Of a DNA stretch of 64,000 nt, positions 48,919-59,446 are shown one piece after another; position 1 is the stretch's first letter, and each line of letters opens with the position of its first letter. Under the pieces are notes generated by a model. That model saw only the letters and a program-made list of their open reading frames with translations, had not been told where the DNA came from and did no database searches. The DNA comes from Labia minor (taxonomy: Eukaryota; Arthropoda; Insecta; Dermaptera; Spongiphoridae). The stretch spans positions 8,848,225 through 8,912,224 of the forward strand of contig OY720347.1 in NCBI GenBank assembly GCA_963082975.1, read 5' to 3'. The translations under genes and the position numbers were made by a program.

Positions 48919-49365
48919 AAACCTCTGATTTTTGTACTTAATACGCAAGGACAATGCCTATCTAGTCGGTTATATCAATTATATGTCCTATGATCAATAG
49001 AACAGGCACTATCAACCTTTACCTTGCTTTTCTTGATCGGAGGCACTACTTTTTATCTTTCCCAATGTTGATCCCAGAGGCTGAGTTGACCCGATCCCAT
49101 AGATCCCAGTTAGAGAAATTCTCTTGCAAGGCCTGGGACTTGAACCTGGGACAACAAGAATGTGAGCCAGCTAGGCTACTTTTTTTAACAATGTGTTTAT
49201 TGAGCCAAATTACAATTTATATTTACAAAGAACATAATTCCTAAACACATTGGGATTTACATATTTTTACAATTAATTAATAACATTATACATTTTATGT
49301 ATATTCGTTATTATGGTTCTAATATTTATATATCCAGCTCCGCTACCTCCTACCCTGTGGTGCCT
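48919..49365 (-). mobile_element. tRNA-derived SINE interrupted by a retroposed sequence
   Basis: SINE body at 48919-49166 and the 5' tRNA-like tip at 49347-49365 (CTCCTACCCTGTGG) are separated by a 154-bp insert. The insert is flanked by near-duplicates CCAGCTAGGCTAC (49167-49179) and CCAGCTCCGCTAC (49334-49346), both matching the SINE's own sequence. Confidence 0.75.
49180..49333 (-). pseudogene. Retroposed 3' end of an unknown transcript
   Basis: On the minus strand this insert ends CTCAATAAACACATTG followed by a short A-run. That is a canonical AATAAA signal about 15 nt before the poly(A), the hallmark of a reverse-transcribed mRNA 3' end. Flanking 13-bp near-duplications support LINE-type retroposition. 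The parent gene cannot be identified; the rest is AT-rich 3'-UTR-like sequence without an ORF. Confidence 0.6.
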
Positions 49366-49633
49366 CTTTTATGGTATGTGTATCGAAATTTAAATATGAT
49401 ATAAATACAAAATTACATTGTAATAAATACTATCTATTAGATTTTAATAATATATCGTTTATATATGGTACATAACAAAATATATCTATTATAGATGATA
49501 CTATAAAAATAATTGATAAATAAAATGTATAAAAATAAAAAAATAAATTTCATATTCAAACATGTACTTTAAGTAAATAATATTAAATCTAACACACACA
49601 CACACACACATCCATCTAACATTGTATTTAATT

Positions 49634-50143
49634 GGTAATAGTTTACAAAAACGGAAGTTTCAGAGATATGTAGGAAACTTACTTGAGTGTTTTTTTTTAA
49701 ATTGCAAGTGACTATTAAATTAGCAAATGGTTAAAGTTTGACAGATAAACTAGTTATGAACAGCCATTAAGTAATGTTTTATTTACTAATTCACTAATTA
49801 TTCACTTATTATCGTTTTTTCGGTTCGGTTTCGATATAGGGGAAAATTAAAAAATTAATTAATTAAATAATTTTCTTATATCAAAACCGAATCGAAAAAA
49901 CCGAAAATTAGTGAAGGCCACACTACTACTGGCCAAATGAATAAAATATTATAAATATGGTAGCCAAATTCAATGTCAATGGCCGATTTATATATTCTAA
50001 ATTTTAATAATTTTTATAAGTGACCGAACCATTTGATAATTTACTAGTCACTTGGTATTTATTAATTCTTATTAATAAAGAAATACACCCAAAAGTAAGT
50101 TTCCTTCATATCCCTGAAGCTTCCGTTTTTTTAAACTATTACC
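49634..50143. mobile_element. FB family hairpin MITE
   Basis: Ends GGTAATAGTTTACAAAAACG and TTTTTTTAAACTATTACC, with CGGAAGTTTCAGAGATATG / CATATCCCTGAAGCTTCCG arms. The centre at about 49820-49905 is a palindrome (CGGTTCGGTTTCGATATA / TATATCAAAACCGAATCG). No ORF. Confidence 0.82.
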
Positions 50144-50629
50144 ATTTAAATTTAAATTAAATTATACTTTTATAAATTTTTTTGAAATTTTCAAATCTTT
50201 GTATTTTTTTTTTAATATCATCATTTATAATAGGATAATAGTAAAAAAAAATAATTATATTTAATTTATTTTTTAAATATTTTATTATCTATTTTTATGA
50301 AAGATTATCAGAATAAATAAAAAAAAATATTATAAAAAAAAATGCAAAGGGAATAAATGACTCGCAAGTTTTGTATTCTTTTCTAGTAAAGATTATTCAC
50401 TTAAACAAGAGAATTTAGAAATAATAAGAGAGATGAGACTTGACCGGTCACATAACATTGAACTTGCTCTTTGACCAGAAATTATTGTAAAAGAATATAA
50501 TTTTTCTTGAATGATGTTTTGTATGAATAGAGTATGGGAAAAAAAAAATAAAATAAAATATTCTTGTGGTTTAGTTTGACTGACATTCATTCATTCACAA
50601 TTAGAAAAATGGAGAAAAATGGAGAGAGA

Positions 50630-50930
50630 CCCCGAATGAGAGATTAAGGTTGGAATAGAAATGGAATGGCTGATGATGGGAGATGAGGACAACACACACA
50701 TCAGACAGAGTTGTGTTGAGTCAAGCCCTTAAGGGTCAGCCGAAAGGGAAATCTTGCTGGAATGTATGGAATGTCTGGACGACAGTGGCGCGCCCTAAGT
50801 GCGCTTCTCACGCTCCACATCCACGAATTGGATTGGATTGTTTGCAAGAAAGAAAGAAAGAAAAGAGAAAAAGAAAGAATAGGGGAGAAAAAAAGTCTCG
50901 AGATCCGTCTAGTACTAGGAGTTAGCCTAC
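50630..50930. other. GC-rich island, possible exon or promoter
   Basis: Contains AGTGGCGCGCCCTAAGTGCG, the palindrome CCCTTAAGGG and a purine-rich (GAAA)n tract. Overlapping ORFs on both strands (about 80 codons each) show no domain. Confidence 0.25.
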
Positions 50931-51042
50931 TTTTCAAAAATTATTTAGATATGAATCATTTAATAGTAATACTTGGAGAAGATTTTCATACGGAAAAAAA
51001 ATCATTAGTCATTATAAAAAATAGAAACAATGATCTAAACTG

Positions 51043-51043
<1 letters not shown>

Positions 51044-51088
<45 letters not shown>

Positions 51089-51090
51089 GT
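51044..51090. repeat. (TA)n microsatellite
   Basis: Nearly uninterrupted TA dinucleotides. Other long (TA)n tracts: 22540-22570, 23293-23321, 35888-35922, 45542-45570, 58698-58736 and 20910-20934; two of these run into (AG)n tracts (22570-22587, 23321-23342). Confidence 0.9.
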
Positions 51091-51370
51091 AATTTTACTT
51101 GTAAAGTATATATCAATATATATATTTTAAAATAAGCTGGAGTGTCTCCACATGACTATCTCGCAAGTTGAATTGGATTAAATAACATAATATATTATAT
51201 TTAAATTAAATTATAAATTAAAATTAATAAATAATATTTATTAAAACACTGCATGTTGGGCACTTTGTAGATGGCACCACGTCACGTGCTGGCGCGTGAT
51301 TTGCAATCGTGTTAAAAAATTAATTCCGGTACTTTCAGCGATTCAATCAAGCTAAAATTCTATATATAGC

Positions 51371-51519
51371 TGTTAAAGTATATTAAAGTTGGTAACCCTG
51401 CACCTTCTTACCTGTATATATATTTATAGTATGACCTTAGAGTAAATGTTCACCTTGTATTAAAAACACATTCAAACTCGAACAGTGCATTTTCATTAAA
51501 CACATTTAAAACTCCAACA
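51371..51519 (+). repeat. 5' LTR of copia element
   Basis: Starts TGTTAAAG and ends CTCCAACA (TG...CA ends typical of LTRs). A TATA-like stretch at about 51414-51429 could be the promoter, and ATTAAA near 51496 could be a variant poly(A) signal; no AATAAA is present. At 149 bp it is short for a copia LTR. Identical to the 3' LTR by eye. Confidence 0.95.
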
Positions 51520-51540
51520 GGTTATGGGCCCAGGTAAACA
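51520..51540 (+). other. Primer-binding site matching the tRNA-iMet anticodon arm
   Basis: The bases right after the 5' LTR read GGTTATGGGCCCAG. This is complementary to the anticodon arm of animal initiator tRNA-Met (CTGGGCCCATAACC), not to its 3' CCA end. Priming from an internal, cleaved half of tRNA-iMet is established for Drosophila copia, so the same mechanism is inferred here. Confidence 0.85.
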
Positions 51541-51601
51541 CTGCGGGTAATTGGGTGATAATTGGAAATATTTTTTAATCTTAAAAGGATTTTTTTAAAA
51601 A

Positions 51602-54600
51602 ATGGAATTTCTTAAAATTGAACCACTACACCGACACAACTATGATACCTGGAAGATTCAGATGGAAGCCATCCTAGTAAAAAATGGATATTGGAACATA
51701 GTCTCCGGAAACCAAAAAAGGTCAAATATTGATGAAAAAGATACGAAAGGGATTGAAAAATGGGATCTCCTGGACCAAAAAGCTAAGTCTGATCTAATTT
51801 TATCAATAACACCTAGAGAATTAAGGATAGTTAAAAATTTAAATAGCTCAAGTGAAATATGGAATAAATTAAAGGAAACCTTTGAAAGTAAAGGTCCAGC
51901 CAAAAAGGCTTATTTGTTAAAGAAACTAATTTTAAGTAAAATGAATATAAGTGATAATATGGATGACTATTTAAATACATTTTGTGAAATTATAGAAAAA
52001 TTAAAAGATATTGAATTTATAATAAATGATGAACTATTATGTATAATATTATTATATAGTCTACCAGACGAATATGAAAATTTTAGATGTGCTATAGAAA
52101 CAAGGGACACTTTGCCATCTTTAGATAATTTAAAAATAAAATTATTGGAAGAGTTTGAATGTCGGGGAAGTCAAGGCGATTCCTCAAATCAAAGTAACTT
52201 TATTAAAAATAGAAATAAAAATAGACCTATTAATAAAAATTATAATTTTAAAAATAATCCTTACAAAAATAATTCTTTAAATAAATATAATGAAAATAAT
52301 AATAATAAATATAATACGAATAAAAAACATAATTTTTTCAACAGGGATAAAAGGTCAACTGATTATAATAAATTTAGTAATTCAAATAATGAAATTAAAA
52401 ATAAAATTATATGTTTCCGTTGTAAGGGCGAAGGCCATAAAATTTCTCAATGTCCATCTAAGTCGACTCATATGTTAGCCCTAAAAGTCACTGATGATAA
52501 AAATGATTGGATTTTAGATTCTGGCTGTACAAATCACATGATAAATAATAAAGAATTACTGGAAAATATAAGACATCCAAAACTAAGTTGTTTAACACTA
52601 GCCGATAACAGTAAAATAAATATTGATTGTATTGGTGATATGATTATTAACATAAATAATAGACAAATTGAATTAACAGATGTACTATATGTTCCCAAAT
52701 TAAAAACGAATTTATTATCTGTCGGGTCATTTACTGATAAGAATTTTGAAGTTTTATTTAAAAATCATAATGCATTTATAACGAATAATGACGAACTAAT
52801 GTTTACAGCTAAGAAAAAGGAGAACGGATTATATTATTTAAATGAAAATATTAAAAATAAAGATAAAAATGATTTTTCATATTATTTAAATAAAAATAAA
52901 TTATCAAAATTAGACATATGGCATAAAAGATACGGACATTTAAATGAAAGAGATTTAAAACTAATAACCAAATCAGATCAAGTTTTCGGTTTAGACCAAA
53001 GTATATTAAATGAAAATTTAGATAATTGTGAAATATGCATTAAAGGAAAATTATCTCAAACACCTTTTAAAAATTCAAATTCACAGAAAAATTTAGAAAT
53101 ATTGGAAATAATCCATACAGATATTTGTGGACCATTTAGAACCACGTCTATCGGTGGAAATAAATATTTCATTACTTTTATAGACGAAGCAAGCAGATAT
53201 TGCGAAGTTAAATTTCTAAAATACAAAAGTCAAGCTTTTGAAGCATTTATTGAATATAAAAATTATATTGAAAACATGACAGATAAAAGGATTAAATATT
53301 TGCAATCAGATAATGGAAAAGAATACATTAATAATAGATTTAATAATTTTTTAAAAAAATCAGGAATTAAGCGAAGATTAACAGTTCCTTATACGCCCCA
53401 ACAAAATGGATTATCTGAACGTATGAACAAGACTCTATTGGAGATGACGAGATGTATGTTAATACAAGCAAATCTAGAACATTCCTTTTGGGCAGAAGCA
53501 GTAATAACTGCATGTTATTTGAGGAACAGAAGCCCAACATCATCTTTAAAAGGACAAATTCCTTATAACATCCTTACAAACAAAAGATTTAATGTCTCAC
53601 ATTTAAGAACTTTTGGTATGAGAGTACATTTTTTAAATAAAAATAATAAAAATAAATTAAATTCAAGAACAATTGAAGGAATTTTTATAGGTTATTGCGA
53701 GGAAAGCAAAGCTTATAGAGTATATGATCCCATGACCAGAAGGGTACATATTACTCGAGATATTAAATTTATAAACGAATTTCATAATAAAAATGGAGAT
53801 AATTTAAAATATAATGATTTATTAGAAGAAAATTCAAAATACAACAGCTTGGACATAATGATTGATAAACATAATAATGATGCATATTTAGAAAGTGATA
53901 TAGACGAAAATAACATTGACCAACAGAGAGGAAGAGGACGTCCTAAAATGATTAAAAGTGGAAATAGGGGAAGACCCAGAAAAGTCTATCAATACAAAAA
54001 ATCCGAAAGTGAAAATGATGAAGAAACAATTCCCAGCTCTAGAGACAGTGATGTCTTAAGTTCAGAAGATGAACTCTCGATAGAAACGACCGAAGGAGAG
54101 GTCCAAGGACTTAATGTAGAACTGAAAATTAAAGATGCACTATTGCAAGAAGACTCGAACTTATGGAAAACAGCCATGAGGAAAGAAATGATTACATTAA
54201 TTAAAAACGATACTTGGACAATGGTCAGGAAACACGAAAATCAAAATATAGTGGGTAGTCGTTTTGTCTTAACGACCAAAAATGATAATACTAAAAAGGC
54301 CAGGTTAGTCGCCAAGGGATATAGCCAAACTTATTCTATAGATTATTTTGATACTTATTCACCTGTCGCCAGAATGAGCAGCGTGAGGACACTAATGGCT
54401 AAGTCTATAGAAGAAAAGTGGTACATTGAACAAATGGACGTGGAGGCAGCATATTTAAATGGTGAACTGGAAGAGAACATTTACATGGAATGTCCTGAAG
54501 GGTTTAACGACATATTGAAAGATTTAGTCGAAAATGAAAATGAAAATATAAAAAAGATTGCATTACAAATGATAAAAGACTTAAAAAAGGGGAAAAATAT

Positions 54601-55006
54601 ATTAAAATTAAAAAAGGCTATATACGGATTGAAACAATCCGGACGCCAATGGTACAAAAAATTAGACATAAAATTAAAAAATTTAGGAATGTCTCCATTG
54701 GAGAGTGATCCATGCATATATATTAAAAATAATAATAATAATAATAAAAACGTATTAATATTAATCATTTACGTGGATGATATAATCATAATAGGATCAA
54801 ATAAAAAGGATATTAATGAATTTAAAAAGAATTTGTCTAATGATTTTAACATGAAAGACATGGGAGAAATAAATCAATTTTTAGGCATAAAGTTTGAATA
54901 CGATAGAGATAAAAACGTCTTAGGTATGCCTGCTGATTTTCTCACGAAAACCGTCTCAAAGGTCAAGCAAGAAGATTGTATGAGAAGACTCAAGCAAATG
55001 AATTAA
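51602..55006 (+). CDS. Copia-type Gag-Pol polyprotein lacking the RNase H region
   Basis: 1134 residues from ATG to TAA with no internal stop. Domains in order: copia-type Gag at about 1-200; Asn/Lys-rich basic linker; CCHC zinc knuckle at 271-284 (C-x2-C-x4-H-x4-C); aspartic protease motif DSG at 306-308; GAG-pre-integrase zinc motif (H441, H446, C476, C479); integrase catalytic D507, D570 and E606 (DD35E spacing, TPQQNG before the Glu); reverse transcriptase from about 845, with D946 and YVDD at 1057-1060. The RT motif FLGIKFEYD is followed within about 10 residues by ADFLTK, which in full-length copia proteins lies near the very C-terminus after RNase H. The junction is around residues 1107-1110 (about 54920-54930). 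Copia polyproteins usually run about 1300-1450 residues, so some 200-300 are missing in frame. The protein would bind RNA, cleave itself and integrate DNA, but probably cannot complete cDNA synthesis alone. Confidence 0.93.
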   Translation: MEFLKIEPLHRHNYDTWKIQMEAILVKNGYWNIVSGNQKRSNIDEKDTKGIEKWDLLDQKAKSDLILSITPRELRIVKNLNSSSEIWNKLKETFESKGPAKKAYLLKKLILSKMNISDNMDDYLNTFCEIIEKLKDIEFIINDELLCIILLYSLPDEYENFRCAIETRDTLPSLDNLKIKLLEEFECRGSQGDSSNQSNFIKNRNKNRPINKNYNFKNNPYKNNSLNKYNENNNNKYNTNKKHNFFNRDKRSTDYNKFSNSNNEIKNKIICFRCKGEGHKISQCPSKSTHMLALKVTDDKNDWILDSGCTNHMINNKELLENIRHPKLSCLTLADNSKINIDCIGDMIININNRQIELTDVLYVPKLKTNLLSVGSFTDKNFEVLFKNHNAFITNNDELMFTAKKKENGLYYLNENIKNKDKNDFSYYLNKNKLSKLDIWHKRYGHLNERDLKLITKSDQVFGLDQSILNENLDNCEICIKGKLSQTPFKNSNSQKNLEILEIIHTDICGPFRTTSIGGNKYFITFIDEASRYCEVKFLKYKSQAFEAFIEYKNYIENMTDKRIKYLQSDNGKEYINNRFNNFLKKSGIKRRLTVPYTPQQNGLSERMNKTLLEMTRCMLIQANLEHSFWAEAVITACYLRNRSPTSSLKGQIPYNILTNKRFNVSHLRTFGMRVHFLNKNNKNKLNSRTIEGIFIGYCEESKAYRVYDPMTRRVHITRDIKFINEFHNKNGDNLKYNDLLEENSKYNSLDIMIDKHNNDAYLESDIDENNIDQQRGRGRPKMIKSGNRGRPRKVYQYKKSESENDEETIPSSRDSDVLSSEDELSIETTEGEVQGLNVELKIKDALLQEDSNLWKTAMRKEMITLIKNDTWTMVRKHENQNIVGSRFVLTTKNDNTKKARLVAKGYSQTYSIDYFDTYSPVARMSSVRTLMAKSIEEKWYIEQMDVEAAYLNGELEENIYMECPEGFNDILKDLVENENENIKKIALQMIKDLKKGKNILKLKKAIYGLKQSGRQWYKKLDIKLKNLGMSPLESDPCIYIKNNNNNNKNVLILIIYVDDIIIIGSNKKDINEFKKNLSNDFNMKDMGEINQFLGIKFEYDRDKNVLGMPADFLTKTVSKVKQEDCMRRLKQMN

Positions 55007-55065
55007 TTAAAAAAAAAAATGTTTATATTGTAAAATTGTATTTATTTAAATTTTAATTATTCACT

Positions 55066-55076
55066 TGAAGGGGGTG
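55066..55076 (+). other. Polypurine tract of copia element
   Basis: The purine-rich sequence TGAAGGGGGTG directly abuts the 3' LTR, the expected plus-strand primer position for an LTR retrotransposon. Confidence 0.8.
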
Positions 55077-55225
55077 TGTTAAAGTATATTAAAGTTGGTA
55101 ACCCTGCACCTTCTTACCTGTATATATATTTATAGTATGACCTTAGAGTAAATGTTCACCTTGTATTAAAAACACATTCAAACTCGAACAGTGCATTTTC
55201 ATTAAACACATTTAAAACTCCAACA
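55077..55225 (+). repeat. 3' LTR of copia element
   Basis: Same length and sequence as the 5' LTR, followed by the target duplication atagc at 55226-55230 and then by the continuation of the interrupted HA repeat (agttttatac). Confidence 0.95.
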
Positions 55226-55278
55226 ATAGCAGTTTTATACTTAAGCTTCCACTCCTCTCTTTGTGACAGTAAGATGAA

Positions 55279-55405
55279 TAAACTGGAGTGTCTCCACTCG
55301 ACTATCTCGCAATTTGAATTGGATTAAATGACATATATTATATTTAAATTAAATTTAATTAATTATAAATTATAAATTAAAATTAATAAATAAATAATTA
55401 AAATA
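55279..55405 (-). mobile_element. Family HA 3' fragment
   Basis: AACTGGAGTGTCTCCACTCG and the following AATTGGATTAAAT block match the 3' end of HA, in the same orientation as the copy 40 bp upstream. Homology fades near 55405. Confidence 0.75.
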
Positions 55406-56349
55406 GATTCTATTTAAGATACAAAAATTTAAAATTAATAAAAATAAAAAAAAAACTTTATTTATTTATTTCAATAAACTTTTCTATATACGAATAAATC
55501 AGAAGATATTATTATAGAAAAATAAGGGTAAAATTTAATAACATTTAATACCAATTTGTCTATTGTTCAACATTGTATACCTTATGTAATTCCTATTAAA
55601 CAATTCGTTTTGTTTTTTTGTTCTACATAAAAAATTCAATAATATTGTTGAATGATGTATTTAGTTTTATAAATCAATATTTATCTTCTCAAGTTCCAAA
55701 AGACATTATTATATATATTTATCATTTAAAAAATATAAAATTTATATTTAAGAATAATAATAAAAAAAAAAATCTTCATTAATTATACCATCAAATTATT
55801 GTAGAATGTCACTCATCCCTTCCACATCCTCTTCGAATCCATTTGATTTTTGTTTTTTTCTTCCTATCAGAAAGTGTTTTATTTCAAATTCCTCATTCGG
55901 GCCCATTTTTTTTAACACTGGAAATATTTTCCCCTTGATTTTGTTGGTTTATTTTTTTTTGTTATCTTCATTAATATTTTTATTTTTTTTTTTTTTTGTA
56001 TTACCGATTAAAAGATCTCGGTTCTTTTTTGATTTATTCTAACCTTCAACAAAAAAAAAGAGAAAGAAAAGGATTGATTGTCAAACCCTTTTAAAACTCA
56101 TCCCTACATTTCTTTTTTTATAGATATTCTTTAGAAATGAAGAGCTTTTCAAATATTTAAATAAAAATCATTGAGTTGTAACGCTTGTATGCAAACCTAT
56201 TCACTTTCTAATCGAAAACACTACTTAGAAGAAATGAATTGATCGATATAATACATATTAATGTAGATAAATAGAAAATGATTAATTTAATATAAATTTC
56301 GGTTTATTTTTTATTCTATTAAGAAAATACATTTTATGTAGTTCATTTT
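55406..56349. other. AT-rich stretch, nothing recognised
   Basis: The 78-codon ORF at 55806 is Phe/Leu/Ser-rich because of T-runs; not supported. Confidence 0.5.
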
Positions 56350-56601
56350 TACTATCTCTCCAGAGATAGTATTGCGATCACGAAAATTTTCGATGTCGAG
56401 ATTTTGATGTTTTTATACGTTTTGAAGGTTCCTGAATCATTTTCACTAAGGTTGAGAAAAATGTCTGTCTGCCTGTCTCTCTCTCTCTCTCTCTATGTGT
56501 GTGTGTATGTGTGTTTAATTTAATTTAATTTAAATATAATATATTATGTTATTTAATCCAATTCAAATTGCGAGATAGTCGAGTGGAGCCACTCCAGCTT
56601 A
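56350..56601 (+). mobile_element. Family HA, short deletion derivative with both ends
   Basis: Complete 5' end (TTACTATCTCTCCAGAGATAG) and 3' end (GAGATAGTCGAGTGG...CCAGCTTA), but the central part from the microsatellite to the TTTAATTTAATT block is deleted. It shows the minimal terminal organisation of HA in about 250 bp. Confidence 0.85.
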
Positions 56602-56975
56602 TTTTAATTTGATAGATGAGGTGTAATTATATTCCATTCCTTTAAAATATATTTTAATATTGTTGGAAATTATAAAAAAAAATATATATTTTCCTTTTAA
56701 TTAAATCTTATATTAATTCTATCATAATTTATAAAAATATACTTATTATTCATAAAAAAAAATTAGTTAATGTTTGGAAAAGTTTAATTTCTAAAGACAG
56801 ACACACAAAAAAGCTCATATTTCACTTATTTAGTAAATATATTCAAGATTCTCATATACTTAAGTAATAATTTACTTTTACGTTTACAAGAAAATAAATA
56901 AATAAATAAAACAATAATACATTGATAAAAATTTCAACATAAATGATAGAAATGAATCAAATATCAAGTATTAGT

Positions 56976-57170
56976 TTCTGGTGCATTAAGTAAATATATC
57001 AAATTTTATCCAAATATGTACTTTGAACAATGGACATACGTACGGAAGGACAGACATTATGCTAATAATACTTATATTCTGTTAACAAAATGCATGATTC
57101 ATGGAGAATGTAAAAATTAAAAATAATGTGAAAATAATACCTTCCCTTCCTATCATCGGCCGATAAAAAT
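56976..57170 (-). mobile_element. Family HB 5' fragment, degraded
   Basis: Reverse-orientation blocks GTGCATTAAGTAAATATATC, GGACAGACATTATGCTAA, AAAATGCATGATTC and CTATCATCGGCCGATAAAAA align with the HB 5' half. The GTCY tract is reduced to a few units. Confidence 0.7.
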
Positions 57171-58324
57171 ATTAACATATATTCATTTTTTATTTTTTCA
57201 TAATTCCATATAAATTTACAAAAAATTAAATTTTTTTAAACGATGATAAAAATGGTCTCTTCACTTATTCTATTAAAATGCTATTTCATGATGAAAATGG
57301 AATAAAAATGAGACTAGAAGAATTTAAATGTTCAACATATGCCATTTTTATTACTATAAAAATATTATTTGAAATGAATTTAATTATTTTTATAGTTTCG
57401 TAAAAGGAAACAAGAAATTCTACTTGTGTGTATGTATTTTTCATTCCTCATTAAGTACTATCATTTAGATATATCATTTATATTTATCGGTATAGATTAT
57501 CTTGTATAATACTTGTTTTTTGATGTAATTAATGGAATAAATGAAATATTTTAACATAAATTATACACAGTACACACAATTGAAATATATAATTATTTAT
57601 ATTATACTACCATATTGGTTTATTGTATTATATTATATTTTATTGAATTGATTTTATTGAATTGATATCTTATCAGATTGTATATACCATACATTTATAT
57701 AGATACTACATATTTATATGAAATATAATTTTAAAATTGATTGTAATCGATTACAAAGATTGAGTGAACAAAACTGACAGAATCGGTTGATCTATCAGTT
57801 GTCAGAGAATCCTGTCGAAGATTCTGGTTCCGCTCTCGGAGGAATTTTCACTTTAATAAACTAGTTTGATATTATCGGCAGATTAAATAGGAAATAAATC
57901 AGCAAAATCCACTGATTTTTAATAGACAAGATTATCTTTCTCTCTCTCACTCTCTCTCTCTCTCTTTCTCTATATATATATATATATGTTTGTATCAATT
58001 CGCGATCACTCTTTTTCTTTTAAAGAAGAATGATTTATTTTATTAATATATTGACCAACTTCATTTAATGCTGATTGGCTGTATAAAAGCTATCATTTAT
58101 CGTTTTGTATATAACCTATAATTTAATAAATATATTAAATAAAAAAATAAAAAAATTAATTATGTAAAATTATAAATTTCCTGTAGATTATTTTAATCTT
58201 TTTTTTTACAAGAAAATACTAAATATGCAATTAAAAAACAAAAAACAAAAGTATAACAAGTAATTAATTATAAATATTAAAAATATAAATATAAAATTTT
58301 TTTATAAAATAACGTTTTTCCAAT
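57171..58324. other. AT-rich stretch, nothing else recognised
   Basis: Apart from the island at 57770-57850 and a (TC)n(TA)n tract at 57930-57987, no feature. 56602-56975 is also empty. Confidence 0.5.
57770..57850. other. Small GC-richer island
   Basis: AATCCTGTCGAAGATTCTGG and CCGCTCTCGGAGG; open in all three plus-strand frames over a short distance, so coding cannot be assigned. Confidence 0.2.
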
Positions 58325-58698
58325 CGACTAAAAAGAATAAAATAATTTTTCTAAAAGCCTGACAAAGTTTATAGATGAATTGCTTCGTATTCAACGAAAA
58401 ACGTTGGGCGCATTTAGTTTTATTTATTTATATGAATAATCAAGTAAAATTTTTGTAATAATAAAAATTTTATTAAACACATAAATTGAAAAATTTTTTA
58501 TCATACAAATAAATTGATAGATTAAAAGCTAATTAATTAATCTTATTTTTATTATTATTTTTCACTGTAATATACTTATATAAGTATTTTTCAAAATTTA
58601 AAATAATTTTTATTATATTTACATATAATCAATCAAATCCAAAATGGTTGATTATATTAGAAGAAATAGTGTTACTTGTTAATGAAGTGTTTTAGTAT

Positions 58699-58738
<40 letters not shown>

Positions 58739-58880
58739 TTATAGCTCTATAAAGGAAGTTAATTGCAATGAAATCAAATGAAAACTAAAAGGGTCCAACG
58801 TTTTTAGTTGAATATGAAGCAATTGATCCATAAACTTTGTCAGGCTTATAGAAAAAATATTTTATTCTTTTTACTGCAAT
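58325..58880. repeat. Long inverted repeat (~80-bp arms)
   Basis: Left arm about 58329-58408 (GAATAAAATAATTTTTCTAA, AGCCTGACAAAGTTTATAGA, CAACGAAAAACGTTGG) and right arm about 58793-58874 are inverted copies with a few mismatches. The interior includes an (AT)n tract at 58698-58736. Unclassified MITE or fold-back. Confidence 0.75.
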
Positions 58881-59446
58881 TATAATTTGATAAATTTATT
58901 TAATATATCAAGAGAAATAGAAAAGATGAAGTAATTCGAAAATTTGCAAATTGAATAAAACACAAAAATATATTAATCTTCTAAAATTGATTTTATGTAT
59001 TTATGTTAAGTAAATGTTATTATTGAATAATAATTATTATAAATAAATAATTTTTATTAATATAAGATTTTATAAATCTATATAGGATATTGTAGTGATA
59101 TTATCTTCATAAAACAACGGTTTTATTTTATTCCTTTGTTTAATTTTCTCTCCTGGACATATATAAAAAAGGACCTTTTCTCTATGTCATTTGAGGGGAA
59201 AACTACCCCTCTTTCATTGGCACTAAACCTGATTTATAAGAATTCATCATTAATCTTAATGCTATAAAATATATTTAATTATTATCAAAATGGAAATCTA
59301 TCTTGAAATCAATATTTATGTTTCAGAATCCGTTGAAAAAAATTAATCGCAGCAATACAAAAGGAGGTAGTTACTAAAGTAATGAATCGCTAATTAATTA
59401 CAATTAATTGATTATAATTCAATTATATTTCTTCTATACCTTCTAG

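Larger units (their letters stand above)
51371..55225 (+). mobile_element. Young Ty1/copia LTR retrotransposon, internally deleted
   Basis: Two 149-bp LTRs (51371-51519, 55077-55225) that I read as identical base for base, a 5-bp target duplication (atagc at 51366-51370 and 55226-55230), a primer-binding site, one long gag-pol ORF and a polypurine tract. The domain order gag, protease, integrase, reverse transcriptase defines Ty1/copia. It lies inside a family HA repeat, whose sequence resumes after the 3' target duplication. Identical LTRs imply a very recent insertion. The element is shorter than usual because the end of the reverse transcriptase and the RNase H region are missing in frame. 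Its coding strand is rich in AAT and AAA codons, like the surrounding genome, so there is no sign of recent transfer from a GC-richer host. Confidence 0.95.
51133..55240 (-). mobile_element. Family HA copy interrupted by copia
   Basis: HA sequence from the 3' end (TAAGCTGGAGTGTCTCC at 51133) to CTATATATAGC, then the copia element, then the remaining AGTTTTATAC to about 55240, where homology stops. Intact HA copies have TATATAGCAGTTTTATAC here, confirming the insertion point. Confidence 0.85.

Noticed and set aside
50683..51043. ORFs of 78-93 codons on both strands
   Set aside because: They overlap each other and run through a purine-rich (GAAA)n tract; no family features.
54481..54768. Minus-strand ORFs within the copia coding region
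   Set aside because: Antisense shadows of the gag-pol frame.
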